Positions 12,902 to 25,100 of a stretch of DNA of 64,000 nucleotides are shown here, piece after piece. The notes beneath the pieces were generated by a model. It made no database searches, was not told the DNA's origin, and saw only the letters and a list, made by a program, of their open reading frames with translations. The stretch lies in contig NC_079474.1 of assembly GCF_026230105.1 (NCBI RefSeq), positions 33,742,294 to 33,806,293 on the forward strand, written 5' to 3'. Both the position numbers and the translations under genes were made by a program. Position 1 is the first letter of the stretch, and the number at the start of each line of letters is the position of its first letter. Source of the DNA: Diorhabda sublineata (Eukaryota; Arthropoda; Insecta; Coleoptera; Chrysomelidae).

Positions 12902-15900
12902 CTATTCAGATGAATAAACATTGTGTAATAACTATTTGTTTGGTACTGTCAAATTAGAATAAATATTCTACTTCTTTTTTTGTGTTTGCAACTACTTTTG
13001 ATATACACTACCAGATGGCTGTATAAAAAGATTTTCTTATGAAAATATATATATAATGTAATGATAAACTATTGCTGAAATTTCAAATATATATTTACTC
13101 CATTTGTCATAATTAGTATAAGAAAATACGTTAATTGTACATTTTTGCCATCTTTTGTACTCGATATGATCTTTAAGTACATAAACAGATAACTACCTTT
13201 TTTAGTTAAACTATACTTGTTTTAATACGATAATATGAAGTTTCAGATTAAAAATAAAAGATAAATAGAATCAAAATTGACAGAAAAAAGATGAAAAAAT
13301 CGATATATCGAGCATTGTTGCATTTACCCCCAATTACTTTTTTTATTACGTTCGCTGTAGGTACCTACTTCTAATTATCAAACATTACAGCAAACTATAA
13401 ATAATTTCTAAAACACATTTCCTTGTATATTAAATTGACATTATATAGAAAAGAATTACCGCAGTTATTAATGATTTGTAATTATTATATTTTGTTGAAT
13501 TACATAATATATTTGATTGATATGATATTGAAAAATTAATTTACTGCGACATCTAGTAGGTGTTTAACGTATCTACTACTCGAGACGTAATAAAACTTAT
13601 GTATTTTACTTACAGATGGCATGGCAAGTTGTTGAAATTAATTTATTGTAATCTTTTGAACCATTGGTTAAAAATATAACTGAATTTTTTCAATACGTAA
13701 TGATTATAATATACATACATGAATATCAATTAACCGTCTATTGGAATTCCTTACAATGTCGTAATCTAGCCATATTAAATTATTTGATGATTTATTATTT
13801 TGATACGATGGTAGGACTTCATTCAAGTAGGCATTTCTTTTGATGAGGCATTCAATATACAGTGTGAATCTAACTTCCAAATAACATATTTATGGTACAA
13901 TATATATAAAATACGTTATAGGTAGAAATATTCAATTTTAGTTATAGTTAATTTTTATCAAAGTGACATCTATCATAAAAAAAACTAAACTAACATAGAC
14001 AAACTTCATATTTCGTCTTTGATATTAGTAGATTCCTTTAATATAAATAATGGCTAAAACATTTATTCAATTATGGAATAAAGTTGAAATATTTGCCAAT
14101 ATCTTATCAAAGAACTTTCCGTTTCCACAGATTTAGAGAAAGAGAAAGAAAAAAATCTCTATGTACCAAAAATCTTACAAGTAGTGATCTTAGACACACG
14201 TTTTCTTAATTGATTTCCGTCAAAAATAAATCGATATTTCGAACGGCTTCGGAAATGTCAATTTTTTGACATAAATAAATGAAAATACTCTTTTATATCA
14301 AAAACATGTGGAAAACTATGAAATATCATGTATTTTTGAATGGAAAACCCAAAAATTATGTGTAGCTTCCCAGGAAATTCACTTTTCATGAATTTTTCTC
14401 AATAATTTTTTTCCGAACAAATTTTTTTCCACGTTCAAAGAAAACCTGAAGCCCAAAAGGGCTGTAGTATTTTTTCTATGATTTTTTTTGTATAGAAACT
14501 ACTGTAGAAACTATTAGTTTATATTTTGTGAAAAAAAACTCACTCCAATTTTAACTATATTTTTTAAAAATGAAACTGAAGAAATCCAATTGAAGTTTAC
14601 AGATTTGTTTCTAGAAAATATTCTTTATTATATTGATAACAGATCTTTCTACATCAGAAACATTCCAAATATATACATTTCCATATACAAGAAGACCCAA
14701 TAATTTTTTTTTGAAACGTGTAAAATTAAATTAAAAATAGAAGATGAAATCGAAAATAGTTTGTAGGCGATAAACAGAAAAATGACAAAAATGAGATTGT
14801 TGAATGTTTTTTATCTAAGAACTAAGAGAAACTAGTAGAATTATATAGAAAATGGACTCGTTAAAAAGCACCCCTATAGCAAATAACCACTTTTATCCGT
14901 GACTCATTCGGAAGGGAGGATGATTCACCCCTACTTTAATAAATATATTCGTTTCCAAAATGTGACACCCACAGGCAAAAAGACTTTTAAATAAAGTTTA
15001 TATTTTAATGAATATTTAAAACAGTGACTGATACACAATTAAATTATTTGAAGGACAACGTGTCTTCGAACAAATCAAAAACAATGAATTGTTGTTTATC
15101 ATTTTATTCAATTTTATAGAACTTAAACAAAACGACTTAATCAGGACTGGGCCACTTCATTCGACGGTTTAAATTTGTCTGAAAATACAATTCTATTATA
15201 TATAAATATAAATCAAAATGTACTGAATTATATAGAGACTGATTAAAAGGGCTAGAATTCATTTTCTTATGTCCAGGTTTTATCTGTCAAAAATTCCTTA
15301 CGTGGAATTACTTAAAAGTCGTGTGATTGACACACAGATGGCGCCGCCATTGTCAAATCCATATGACGTTTATGAAGTACCAACTTTCAAAAGATTATGT
15401 GTGTAAAATCACGAATCGCATAAAAATTTGACCACGAAAAAGATGTTTTCAAAGTGTGTGCCGCTTTTACTCACAATCGATCAATAACAACAACGTTTTT
15501 GGTTACTGATTGACCTGGTTACCGCAATTGAAGAGAAACTTAAAACTGTAAGTCTACATGCGTATTTCTCGATTGATACTTCATGGAATTGATACTCAAA
15601 ATCTTAGATATCCAAATTTCGTTTTAAACAACACAAAAAATGATTGGATGTGCAGAGCACTTCAGTTTTTGACAATGCTTGTGTCATTAAATAGTCACGT
15701 GTTATGAAACTTTAGTATCTTTACGAAAATTTGATCTAAAAACTCGTATGCATCGATATTAATTAATTTTTCACTACGACGCTACATAATCTACGCACGG
15801 CTCCAAGGAGTAACAAAATCTTCAACAATTTCCAATTTTATTCCGAGGGATCTGCCTCCGGAATCCCTTTCAATTGTTGTGGGGCTGTTCCTGTATCGCA

Positions 15901-15974
15901 ATAGAGTGGAAGTCATCACCTCAACGATGATGCCTAGTTGAATGAACATGTAACCAAACTGAAAACACAGGCGG
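12902..15974. other. No gene recognised; AT-rich intergenic DNA
   Basis: The 5' flank of HSCB begins here. No reading frame with a domain, RNA gene or tandem array was recognised. A few short conserved-looking words near 15300-15360 (agatggcgccgccattgtc) are typical of insect upstream regions but do not define a feature. Confidence 0.45.
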
Positions 15975-16035
15975 CAACCTCCTATGAAGAAGGTATACAA
16001 AAACTTGTGCCACGTTATGACAAGTGTGTAAAAAA
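15975..16035 (+). mobile_element. Mariner transposase C-terminal remnant
   Basis: The plus strand reads SYEEGIQKLVPRYDKCV followed by a run of Lys. EGIQKLVPRYDKC is the usual last block of mariner transposases. It is a short fossil; no terminal inverted repeat or upstream catalytic block was found next to it. It sits immediately 3' of the minus-strand gene at 16056-17665. Confidence 0.6.
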
Positions 16036-16055
16036 ACCGAAACTTATTTACAGTT

Positions 16056-17665
16056 TCAAAAATACTTACCCTTATTTTTCTTTTCTATAAAATATCTGCA
16101 TTTTTTCTTATTAACTTTCGTCGTGGTACAACATTTACATTTTGGATCGCAGCTTTGTTTTCGAAACAACTTGAGAACGAAGCTCGATTTTTTTGACGGG
16201 CATATACAGTTGATTGTAGTCGGATCCCGTATACAATGACAGGAAATTCTGTCATGATTGTTTTTCTTGATAGCAGATTCATCCAATTTCTTTAAATCGT
16301 GCGTAACAACTTTTTTACCATTGGTTAGTTCTTCGTCAGTAGCATTAATAACAACTCTCGATCTGGATATCATTATTTTTATGTTAGAAGTCGATTGATT
16401 TTTCAAAACTAACTCCGGTTGTACAATTTTCTGCGTCGAATTTATTTTTACATCTTCATCGCGAGTTTCTTTTATTTCGTTATCAACATTTTTGTTTGTT
16501 TCTTCATATTGTTGCTCGTTATCGATTCTCGAGTTTTTCGATAATTCTTCTTCGGTATCTTCGCTGTTATTCATTGTTGTAGGCACTTCGTCTTCTTCAA
16601 AATTCGTTGTCGCATTCAATTCTTCTTTATCCAAACTGTTTTTATTACTCCTAATTAGAATTAAAGCGATATAATAATATTAGAATGATTTCGTGTTGCG
16701 TACTCGAATCCAGAGCTACTAGAGTCAGTTAAATTGGCGAAAATCACGAGAGCAGCTTTAGAAAGAAAATATGAAAGGGACGAAAGATACCCGACAAATT
16801 AGATAAGTGTAGATTCAGCCCCAATAACACCGTTTAAGTCAATACAAACCCGCTGCCAAAGAAACCTTCTTATCATCAACAATAGCTCAAAACTCAAAAG
16901 GAAGCTCCTCTAACCGACCCTCCGACTGCTAACAACAGCATATGAACACCTCCCCGAGATCCATCCCATATCCATGAGATAAAACCTTTTCACACAAACA
17001 CTTCGACGATGCTGCAGATTTTCTGTAACTTGGTGATTCGGTTCACCAGCCAAATGGCCGACGAAAAGGAATAATGCAGCCGCAGTTCGTTTTTCCTCCT
17101 CTCCAGCCAGGACAGCAACCACAACTCCACGTAACCTCCAAAACGGAAACCCAATTGTACTTTCTTCTATACAAACCATATCAAGAGATGAATGAATGAT
17201 GTTTTGATTGACATACTAGATAATTAGATATCAATAAATGTTCTTACTGTTCAGACGCCTTGACATAAATTTCTTGAACCCCCGTATCAGAATTGTTCCT
17301 ACTCAGTTTCTTTTCTTCGGTCATAACTATATTTTCCAAGCTCTTACATCGGTTGTTCAAAAATTTCAACGCTTTCCTCTGTAATTTGAGCTCTTGTTCT
17401 ATATGCTTAATCTGTTTGTAATTTTCCCTAGTTTCTAATTTTAGTAAACAAATCAAAGTTTCGTCTTCTTTGTTCCAACAATTACAATCCGCTTCGATTT
17501 TCCTCGTATTCAATTTTTCGCATTTACAATAAGTGTGTTTCGGTTCCGTATGATCGTCGGTGGTTTTGTTTCTTTCTATGTTGTTGGCGGTACTTGTTCC
17601 TGCAGAATTATTTGTCGGACGCGAGTTTCTACATTTCTTATATTTCCATTTAACATTCGATATTG
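16056..17665 (-). CDS. Unrecognised gene: coiled coil plus paired-Cys motifs, 5' end unresolved
   Basis: I do not recognise this gene. Two exons are supported: 17665-17248 (acceptor tttttttag, donor gtaaga, leaving CA) and 16635-16056 (acceptor aaaacag, supplying T), which join in phase as a His codon. The first exon encodes a basic stretch, paired cysteines (YCKCEK and DCNCW) and a probable coiled coil (ENYKQIKHIEQELKLQRKAL). The second is acidic (DEEL, EDTEEEL and similar) and then Cys-rich near its end: CHC, NCICP, CDPKCKCC. No in-frame ATG precedes the first exon, and its acceptor implies at least one upstream exon ending in phase 1 that I could not find. A strong donor (gtaagtatt) lies only nine bases before the apparent TGA, so the true 3' end may also differ. 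The 0.6 kb intron holds a GC-richer insert (about 16880-17200). The Cys pairs might bind metal; that is inference. Confidence 0.6.
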
Positions 17666-18352
17666 CTAAAAAAATGATATAAAGTATTTTAACCAATCAC
17701 GGGCACTCCCCATTGTGCATTATACAATTTCTAAAACAAAGATGGCAGCATGTATTTAAGCAGGAAACATATACGTCAAGAATTTCGAAGTTACAGCTCT
17801 AGAGGGCGCTCAGTCATTATTTATAGTGGAAAGTGACGTTGTACTTTTCGGTTTTAAGTAATTATGTAATGAAATTAATTGATACTATACACGAATATGT
17901 GTTTAGAAACATGCAAAAGAGTGAAATTAAAATAAAACTTGCTGCCATTAATTTTAATATTCCACGGAATACTTTGCAGTTCCATGCTTGGTGAAAAACG
18001 TCTAAAATATTTTGTAATTGATCTCTCGAATCTTGATTTTTATGTGGAAAGAACAAAGTTTTTATGAATCAGGTGTGTCTACTCTAAAGACTTCAATTAA
18101 TGACGCCTTCGACGTGTCGCGTTTGGTGACAATTCAGATGATGAAAGTCTTCATATTCTTCAGTAATCAGTGAACCTTTAAACGATGCTGAAAGGTCTAA
18201 ATCGTTTACTGGCGTATTGAAAACACCTGCTAAATCCAAGACATAACCAACAAGGTTTTAAAGTTTTCATATCAAATAGTTTTTTTAGATTTAATTTCAA
18301 GCGATAAATTTATTAAAAACTAAAATTCTTACGGATGCCCGTGCTAGATTAT
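17666..18352. other. Interval between two unrecognised minus-strand genes
   Basis: The missing 5' exon(s) of the gene at 16056-17665 may lie here. A minus-strand open frame at about 18056-17862 ends in a hydrophobic segment (SFILISLFCMFLN) but has no upstream ATG and no matching splice signals. Nothing else is recognised. Confidence 0.35.
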
Positions 18353-19195
18353 TTATCTTATTTTAGTTATACCTTTTTTTAAAACATTATATACTTCAAA
18401 TACTCTCCCTTCTTGTACTTCCGGACCTATTTTTGTTTTCAAGATCGAAGATGTTTGGGGTTTCAGATTGAATTCAAGTTTTCTTTCCTTATCGTCACCT
18501 GATACATACCCCAATCTCTTTTTCGGACATACTACGAATCTTATCGATTTCTCTATGTGTTCTAAAATTAAAATATTTCCTTCAGTATCAATCTTAACAT
18601 CCTGATACCCCTGAAGATTCCGATACGCAGTAGACACTACCTATAGTCTAGTTTTATGAATTATAGAGTAATATAACTGGTGTACACTTATATTTTCATC
18701 TAATCTATAATTCCCAAATAGCTAAAGGTTTGCAATTTATATAGAACGAGTAGATTCTATTAGAACAGCAGCTTTTTATGGTTTCCTCTAGCTTGTATAC
18801 ATACCAAATTCTTGTGAATCAACTGAAATTCTTACTTCCGGATTAGTTATAGTTCCGTCTCTTTTTTCTACGTCTCCTGTAGATTTGGACAGGAAAACTC
18901 CATTCAAATTGTAAGTTTCGTATGTGGGAGTTTTGGAAAAACCGGATGTTTGTGGTGCGGCAGCGTCTAAATCTATAAACTCCTCCAATTCCGTACTAGT
19001 TTTATTTTTTAATTGCGTGAAGATGTTTTTCAATATTTTTCCGTTAAATCTTCGTTTATTTTCTGTATTTTTCAAATTATCATCGAATTTCTTATCGAAC
19101 GAAACGAACGATTTTTTATGATTTTGAAGAATTTGAGAGTACGTGAAATGATGTGGATATTGGTAAAAATGATCGGTAAAATCTTTAAAATGCAT
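18353..19195 (-). CDS. Unrecognised two-exon gene, 224 residues
   Basis: I do not recognise this protein. Exon 1 is 19195-18805 (ATG context gaaaATGCAT; donor gtatgt after TTT G). Exon 2 is 18636-18353, using an acceptor that ends ataggtag. The parts join in phase 1 as a Val codon and give 224 residues ending in TAA. The frame is open upstream of 19195 but has no further ATG, so this Met is the likely start. The N-terminal half is basic and aromatic-rich (HFYQYPHHFTYSQ). The middle is low-complexity with a short acidic and Ala segment (EEFIDLDAAAP). The second exon is rich in hydrophobic-polar alternation (GNILILEHIEKSIRFVV), suggestive of beta strands. No signal peptide, membrane segment or catalytic motif is seen. 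It is transcribed in the same direction as the gene at 16056-17665 and HSCB. Splice sites and codon-like composition argue that it is real; conservation could not be tested. Confidence 0.6.
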
Positions 19196-21257
19196 TTTCA
19201 CGTAATACGGCTGATTTTGATTAAAACGTTTGTTGACATGTTGACAGTTAATTGACACCGGTATTTATAGAAAAAAAAATATCAACGCACACATTCATTA
19301 TAAATCATAAAAATTTATTAACCTCGTATATCATTACTTTATTTAGAACGATTAACTAATCAAGCATAAAAAAATTCTGTATCATATATACCCGTCAATG
19401 AACTTTACGTTTTGACGATTTAAAAGCGAGTAAACGCGTCCAAGGCTATAGACAAATCGTCGCCTAGCAACAGCACACTTCTACGACATTAAAGAAAAGT
19501 AAGGTCATAAACCCCTATACCAGGAGATCATACTACAGAGAGGTTATCCCATATGCGGCTCGATATTATATCGAGACAGCCCTCAGACGTAAACCCATTG
19601 GTTTACATTCGAATAGTGGGGGTAGTAGAAGGGCGATTGTAACGCCTCTTACTGGAGACCATTGGTAGGTAGGTGAGATAGTAGTTTGGAAATTATAAAT
19701 AAATTTTAGTTTTTATTTTTAAACTGTTATGGTTATATTTAACTGAATTTAGTACGCGCGATTAAAAAAGGAAATTTTAGTACTTATTTTTATAAAATCC
19801 AAAGTCAAAATATTTCACTGTAAATTAAAAAAATTCGAAAACATTTTTATAATAAAAAGACAGATTGCATTTACATATAAACCCGTAACGCCATCTAATA
19901 TTAGTTTTAAAAAGATTTGACGATATGTCAAATAGGTTATGAAATAGGTACCTACATTTACGAAACAGAAAATTTACTTTACATTAACTTTTTTATTAAT
20001 AAATAATTTGTGAATGAATAAGTGGTGGTAAAAGTGTAGCTCAAAGACACGAGGTTAATGTAAAGAAAAATATATAGGAAAGATACTAACAAAAAACTGT
20101 ATCAGCGCCCAAGTATAAAACGAATACTAAAAAAGAAGAGGAAGAGTAAGGAAATAATGGTTGTAGGAGGTTAGAACATATATGAAAACAGTGGGAGTGG
20201 GAGAATAATAAAATGAGGTAGAAAAAAGGAAAAAAATGGAAACAAAAAGGGAAAGATCTCCAAGTCGAGGGTTAGTTAATTGTTTATATTTATATATTAC
20301 GTTTTTCTACACCCGAAGAAACGGTTGATGCGTTCAAATCACATGTTTAGGAGGTACCTAAATCGGAATGATTCAACTATGGGTTCAAACGAATGTAAAA
20401 AAGTTTATTGATCTTAATGGAGAATATTTTGAAAAACAGTACAACCATAACCAATTATAAATATTTGTCTCTATCTTTAAAGTCAAGTAGCAACCCTCGT
20501 ATCAATGTTATGATAACGTTTCCATAAATAATTTAAACAGGAGACGATGATAAGGCATCATATTCATCAATTGAGTTACATTTTAAAAAAAGAAGAAGAC
20601 ATAATCAAAGAAAATTTGATTGTATTCCAAATATTTTCATCAGGAATATTTGGAAAGAAAAGAAAATGTTGAAAGTATTTAATTTCCAAAATCTAATTCT
20701 ACATTTTACAAAATTTCAATATATAAAATACAAAATTAACCTTCTAGACTAAAGTAATTAGCTAAACAACAGGTGGAGCCCGTGATGTATATGATATTAC
20801 AGTGAATAGAAAATACGTGTTCTCCATTTTTTTTTTTTAATTTAATAAGAGATTTCTTATTAACTCTGTTCGATCCCTTCAATAAAAGGACCCATCAAAT
20901 ACACTCGGTGTTAGGATCCCTATATTATTGCACAACCAGGAGCACAGTTATCCCCAGGGTTGTAGTATCTCTTTCCACGGTTTCGACAGCTGGAATTGAC
21001 GTAAAAATCTCGCTAGTAATGTAATGGCCCTTGGAGGTCGATGCTGTTTTCGACTTATGTTATATCCGCATTGATTTTTCATTAATCCAAACAAATTTTT
21101 ATAGAAAATTTTTACCCGAATGAAAGCACTTCATTTCAAAATGTGATGGATGGAAAAATGAATTTTCTTAAGTTCATTTCCAAGGCACAAAACGAGATTC
21201 TTCATTATGCGATATCTTTAAACGCCACGACATCCTGAATATCTGGTTTAGTGAAAC
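19196..21257. other. Upstream region of the 18353-19195 gene; no gene recognised
   Basis: A GC-richer stretch (about 19420-19690) just upstream could hold the promoter of the minus-strand gene. A 30-base mariner-type terminus lies at 20470-20503. The rest, up to the first recognisable 105-bp-family monomer, shows nothing I can name. Confidence 0.4.
20470..20503. mobile_element. Solo terminal inverted repeat of the mariner-derived MITE family
   Basis: The phrase aagtcaagtagcaaccctcg, then ta, closely matches the right end of the element at 55275-55645 (cttaagtagcaaccttcgta). No matching left end was found within about 1 kb, so this is a solo terminus left by deletion, or a chance-preserved fragment. 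Confidence 0.5.
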
Positions 21258-22142
21258 GTGGACGTCATCTTCAGAAGATTTCCTAGAAAATTCGCGATAT
21301 AAACCGATATTTGTAACAAGACAGATTTTCGTCTCTAGTATCTTCGACCAGACAAAGAAAAGTAGACATGGACGTCGTTTTCGGAAGGTTTTTTTGCAAA
21401 ATTCCTACGTATGACCCGGAAATTTTGATATCCACGAACACACTACGGAGCCCCCATCATGGCCGTCATCTGCGAGAGGTTTTGTGTATAGTTCGCATTA
21501 ACGGATCAAAAATCATATCAAATGGATTTTACTACCGGCAACCACACCAAGGAGCTTGAGCATAGATGTCATCTCCACGAAGTTTTTTCCAATATTGGGC
21601 AAGCTCAGGGATTGTGGTTATGGTGATCATCTTGGGAAAGTTTCATCCAAAATTCATACGAATTAACTGAAAATCATATCAAGTCGTTTCTAATGTCGAT
21701 GACCATATTGATGAGCCAGGAACTGGACATCATCTCCAGAAGGATTTTTCTCAATTAGTGTAATTAAATCGAAAATCGTCTAAAAAGGAATTTTTGTTTC
21801 CAGTTTTATCGATTACACCAAAAAGGTTAACTATAGACGTCATCTTCGGGTGATTTCCTGTAAAATTTAGCGAATGAATCGAAAATCTTATAAAGAGAAT
21901 TATTTTTCGACTTAAGATTATACCACACAACCTGGACATGGATGTCGTGTCCAGAGATTTTCTTACAAAATTAATCTGAAGGAACTGAAAATAGCATAAA
22001 GTGAGACTTTACAACTCTTGAGATTAGACAATGGAATCTGGATATGGACGTCATCTCCAGGAGTTCTTTTACAAAATTAACGCTAAAAAGCTAAAAACGA
22101 TGAAAAGGATTTATCGACTCTTGGGATTATACCAGAAAACCT
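21258..22142. repeat. Diverged monomers flanking the 105-bp satellite
   Basis: Recognisable but strongly diverged versions of the satellite anchor (tggacgtcatctccaggag) occur near 21262, 21370, 21461, 21564, 21622, 21725, 21834, 21938 and 22046. Most spacings are 103-108 bases, with one shortened unit near 21564-21622. Similarity to the core monomer rises towards 22142. This is the pattern expected of an old array edge that no longer takes part in homogenisation. Confidence 0.8.
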
Positions 22143-25100
22143 AGACATGGACGTCATCTCCAGGAGCTTTCTTACAAAATTTACGCCGACGAACAGAAAT
22201 TCGTATAAAGAGGTTTTTTCGAAACTTGATGTTAGACTATGGAGCCTAGACATGGACGTCATCTCCAGGAGATTTCTCACAAAATTTACGCCGACGAACA
22301 GAAATTCGCAAAAAGAGGTTTTTTCGGAACTTGATGTTAGACTATGGAGCCTAGACATGGACGTCATCTCCAGGAGCTTTCTTACAAAATTTACGCCGAC
22401 GAATAGAAATTCGTATAAAGAGGTTTTTTCGGAACTTGATGTTAGACTATGGAGCCTAGACATGGACGTCATCTCCAGGAGCTTTCTTACAAAATTTACG
22501 CCGACGAACAGAAATTCGTATAAAGAGGTTTTTTCGAAACTTGATGTTAGACTATGGAGCCTAGACATGGACGTCATCTCCAGGAGCTTTCTCACAAAAT
22601 TTACGTCGACGAACAGAAATTCGCAAAAAGAGGTTTTTTCGAAACTTTATGTTAGACTATGGAGCCTAGACATGGACGTCATCTCCAGGAGCTTTCTTAC
22701 AAAATTTACGCCGACGAATAGAAATTCGTATAAAGAGGTTTTTTCGGAACTTGATGTTAGACTATGGAGCCTAGACATGGACGTCATCTCCAGGAGCTTT
22801 CTTACAAAATTTACGCCGACGAACAGAAATTCGTATAAAGAGGTTTTTTCGAAACTTGATGTTAGACTATGGAGCCTAGACATGGACGTCATCTCCAGGA
22901 GCTTTCTCACAAAATTTACGTCGACGAACAGAAATTCGCAAAAAGAGGTTTTTTCGAAACTTTATGTTAGACTATGGAGCCTAGACATGGACGTCATCTC
23001 CAGGAGCTTTCTCACAAAATTTACGCCGACGAATAGAAATTCGTATAAAGAGGTTTTTTCGGAACTTGATGTTAGACTATGGAGCCTAGACATGGACGTC
23101 ATCTCCAGGAGCTTTCTCACAAAATTTACGTCGACGAACAGAAATTCGCAAAAAGAGGTTTTTTCGAAACTTTATGTTAGACTATGGAGCCTAGACATGG
23201 ACGTCATCTCCAGGAGCTTTCTTACAAAATTTACGCCGACGAACAGAAATTCGCAAAAAGAGGTTTTTTCGGAACTTGATGTTAGACTATGGAGCCTAGA
23301 CATGGACGTCATCTCCAGGAGCTTTCTTACAAAATTTACGCCGACGAACAGAAATTCGTATAAAGAGGTTTTTTCGGAACTTCATGTTAGACTATGGAGC
23401 CTAGACATGGACGTCATCTCCAGGAGCTTTCTCACAAAATTTACGCCGACGAACAGAAATTCGCAAAAAGAGGTTTTTTCGAAACTTGATGTTAGACTGT
23501 GAAGCCTAGACATGGACGTCATCTCCAGGAGATTTCTCACAAAATTTACGCCGACGAACAGAAATTCGCAAAAAGAGGTTTTTTCGGAACTTGATGTTAG
23601 ACTATGGAGCCTAGACATGGACGTCATCTCCAGGAGCTTTCTTACAAAATTTACGCCGACGAACAGAAATTTGAAGAAAAAGGCATTTTCGAAACTTGAT
23701 GTTAGACTGTGAAGCCTAGATATGGACGTCATCTCCAGGAGATTTCTCACAAAATTTACGCCGACGAACAGAAATTCGGAAAAAGAGGTTTTTTCGAAAC
23801 TTGATGTTAGACTGTGAAGCCTAGACATAGACGTCATCTCCTGGAGTTTTCTTACAAAATTTACGCCGAGGAACAGAAATTCGTATAAAGACGCTTTTTG
23901 AAACTTTATGTTAGACTATGTAGCCTAGACATGGATGACATCTCCTGGAGTTTTCTTACAAAATTTACGCCGACGAACAGAAATTCGCAAAAAGAGGTTT
24001 TTTCGGAACTTGATGTTAGACTATGGAGCCTAGACATGGACGTCATCTCCAGGAGCTTTCTCACAAAATTTACGCCGACGAATAGAAATTCGTATAAAGA
24101 GGTTTTTTCGGAACTTGATGTTAGACTATGGAGCCTAGACAAGGACGTCATCTCCAGGAGCTTTCTCACAAAATTTACGCCGACGAACAGAAATTCGCAA
24201 AAAGAGGTTTTTTCGGAACTTGATGTTAGACTATGGAGCCTAGACATGGACGTCATCTCCAGGAGCTTTCTCACAAAATTTACGCCGACGAACAGAAATT
24301 TGAAGAAAAAGGCATTTTCGAAACTTGATGTTAGACTGTGAAGCCTAGACATGGACGTCATCTCCTGGAGTTTTCTCACAAAATTTACGCCGACGAACAG
24401 AAATTCGCAAAAAGAGGTTTTTTCGGAACTTGATGTTAGACTATGGAGCCTAGACATGGACGACATCTCCTGGAGCTTTCTTACAAAATTTACGCCGACG
24501 AACAGAAATTCGTATAAAGAGGTTTTTTCGGAACTTGATGTTAGACTATGGAGCCTAGACATGGACGTCATCTCCAGGAGCTTTCTCACAAAATTTACGC
24601 CGATGAACAGAAATTTGAAGAAAAAGGCATTTTCGAAACTTGATGTTAGACTGTGAAGCCTAGATATGGACGTCATCTCCTGGAGTTTTCTCACAAAATT
24701 TACGCCGACGAACAGAAATTCGCAAAAAGAGGTTTTTTCGGAACTTGATGTTAGACTATGGAGCCTAGACATGGACGTCATCTTCAGGAGCTTTCTCACA
24801 AAATTTACGCCGACGAACAGAAATTTGAAGAAAAAGGCATTTTCGAAACTTGATGTTAGACTGTGAAGCCTAGACATGGACGTCATCTCCTGGAGTTTTC
24901 TCACAAAATTTACGCCGACGAACAGAAATTTGAAGAAAAAGGCATTTTCGAAACTTGATGTTAGACTGTGAAGCCTAGATATGGACGTCATCTCCTGGAG
25001 TTTTCTCACAAAATTTACGCCGACGAACAGAAATTCGCAAAAAGAGGTTTTTTCGGAACTTGATGTTAGACTATGGAGCCTAGACATGGACGTCATCTCC

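Noticed and set aside
15791..15974. Minus-strand words resembling a retroviral-type integrase segment (LLRYRNSPTT)
   Set aside because: The similarity is a few residues only and not followed by any further integrase block.
17862..18056. Minus-strand frame with a hydrophobic segment, considered as the missing 5' exon of the 16056-17665 gene
   Set aside because: No upstream ATG and no donor in the required phase.
22147..23502. 451-codon plus-strand frame of 35-residue repeats
   Set aside because: Same array on the opposite strand. Further monomers carry TGA in this frame, and frames on both strands of the same DNA cannot both be taken as evidence of coding.
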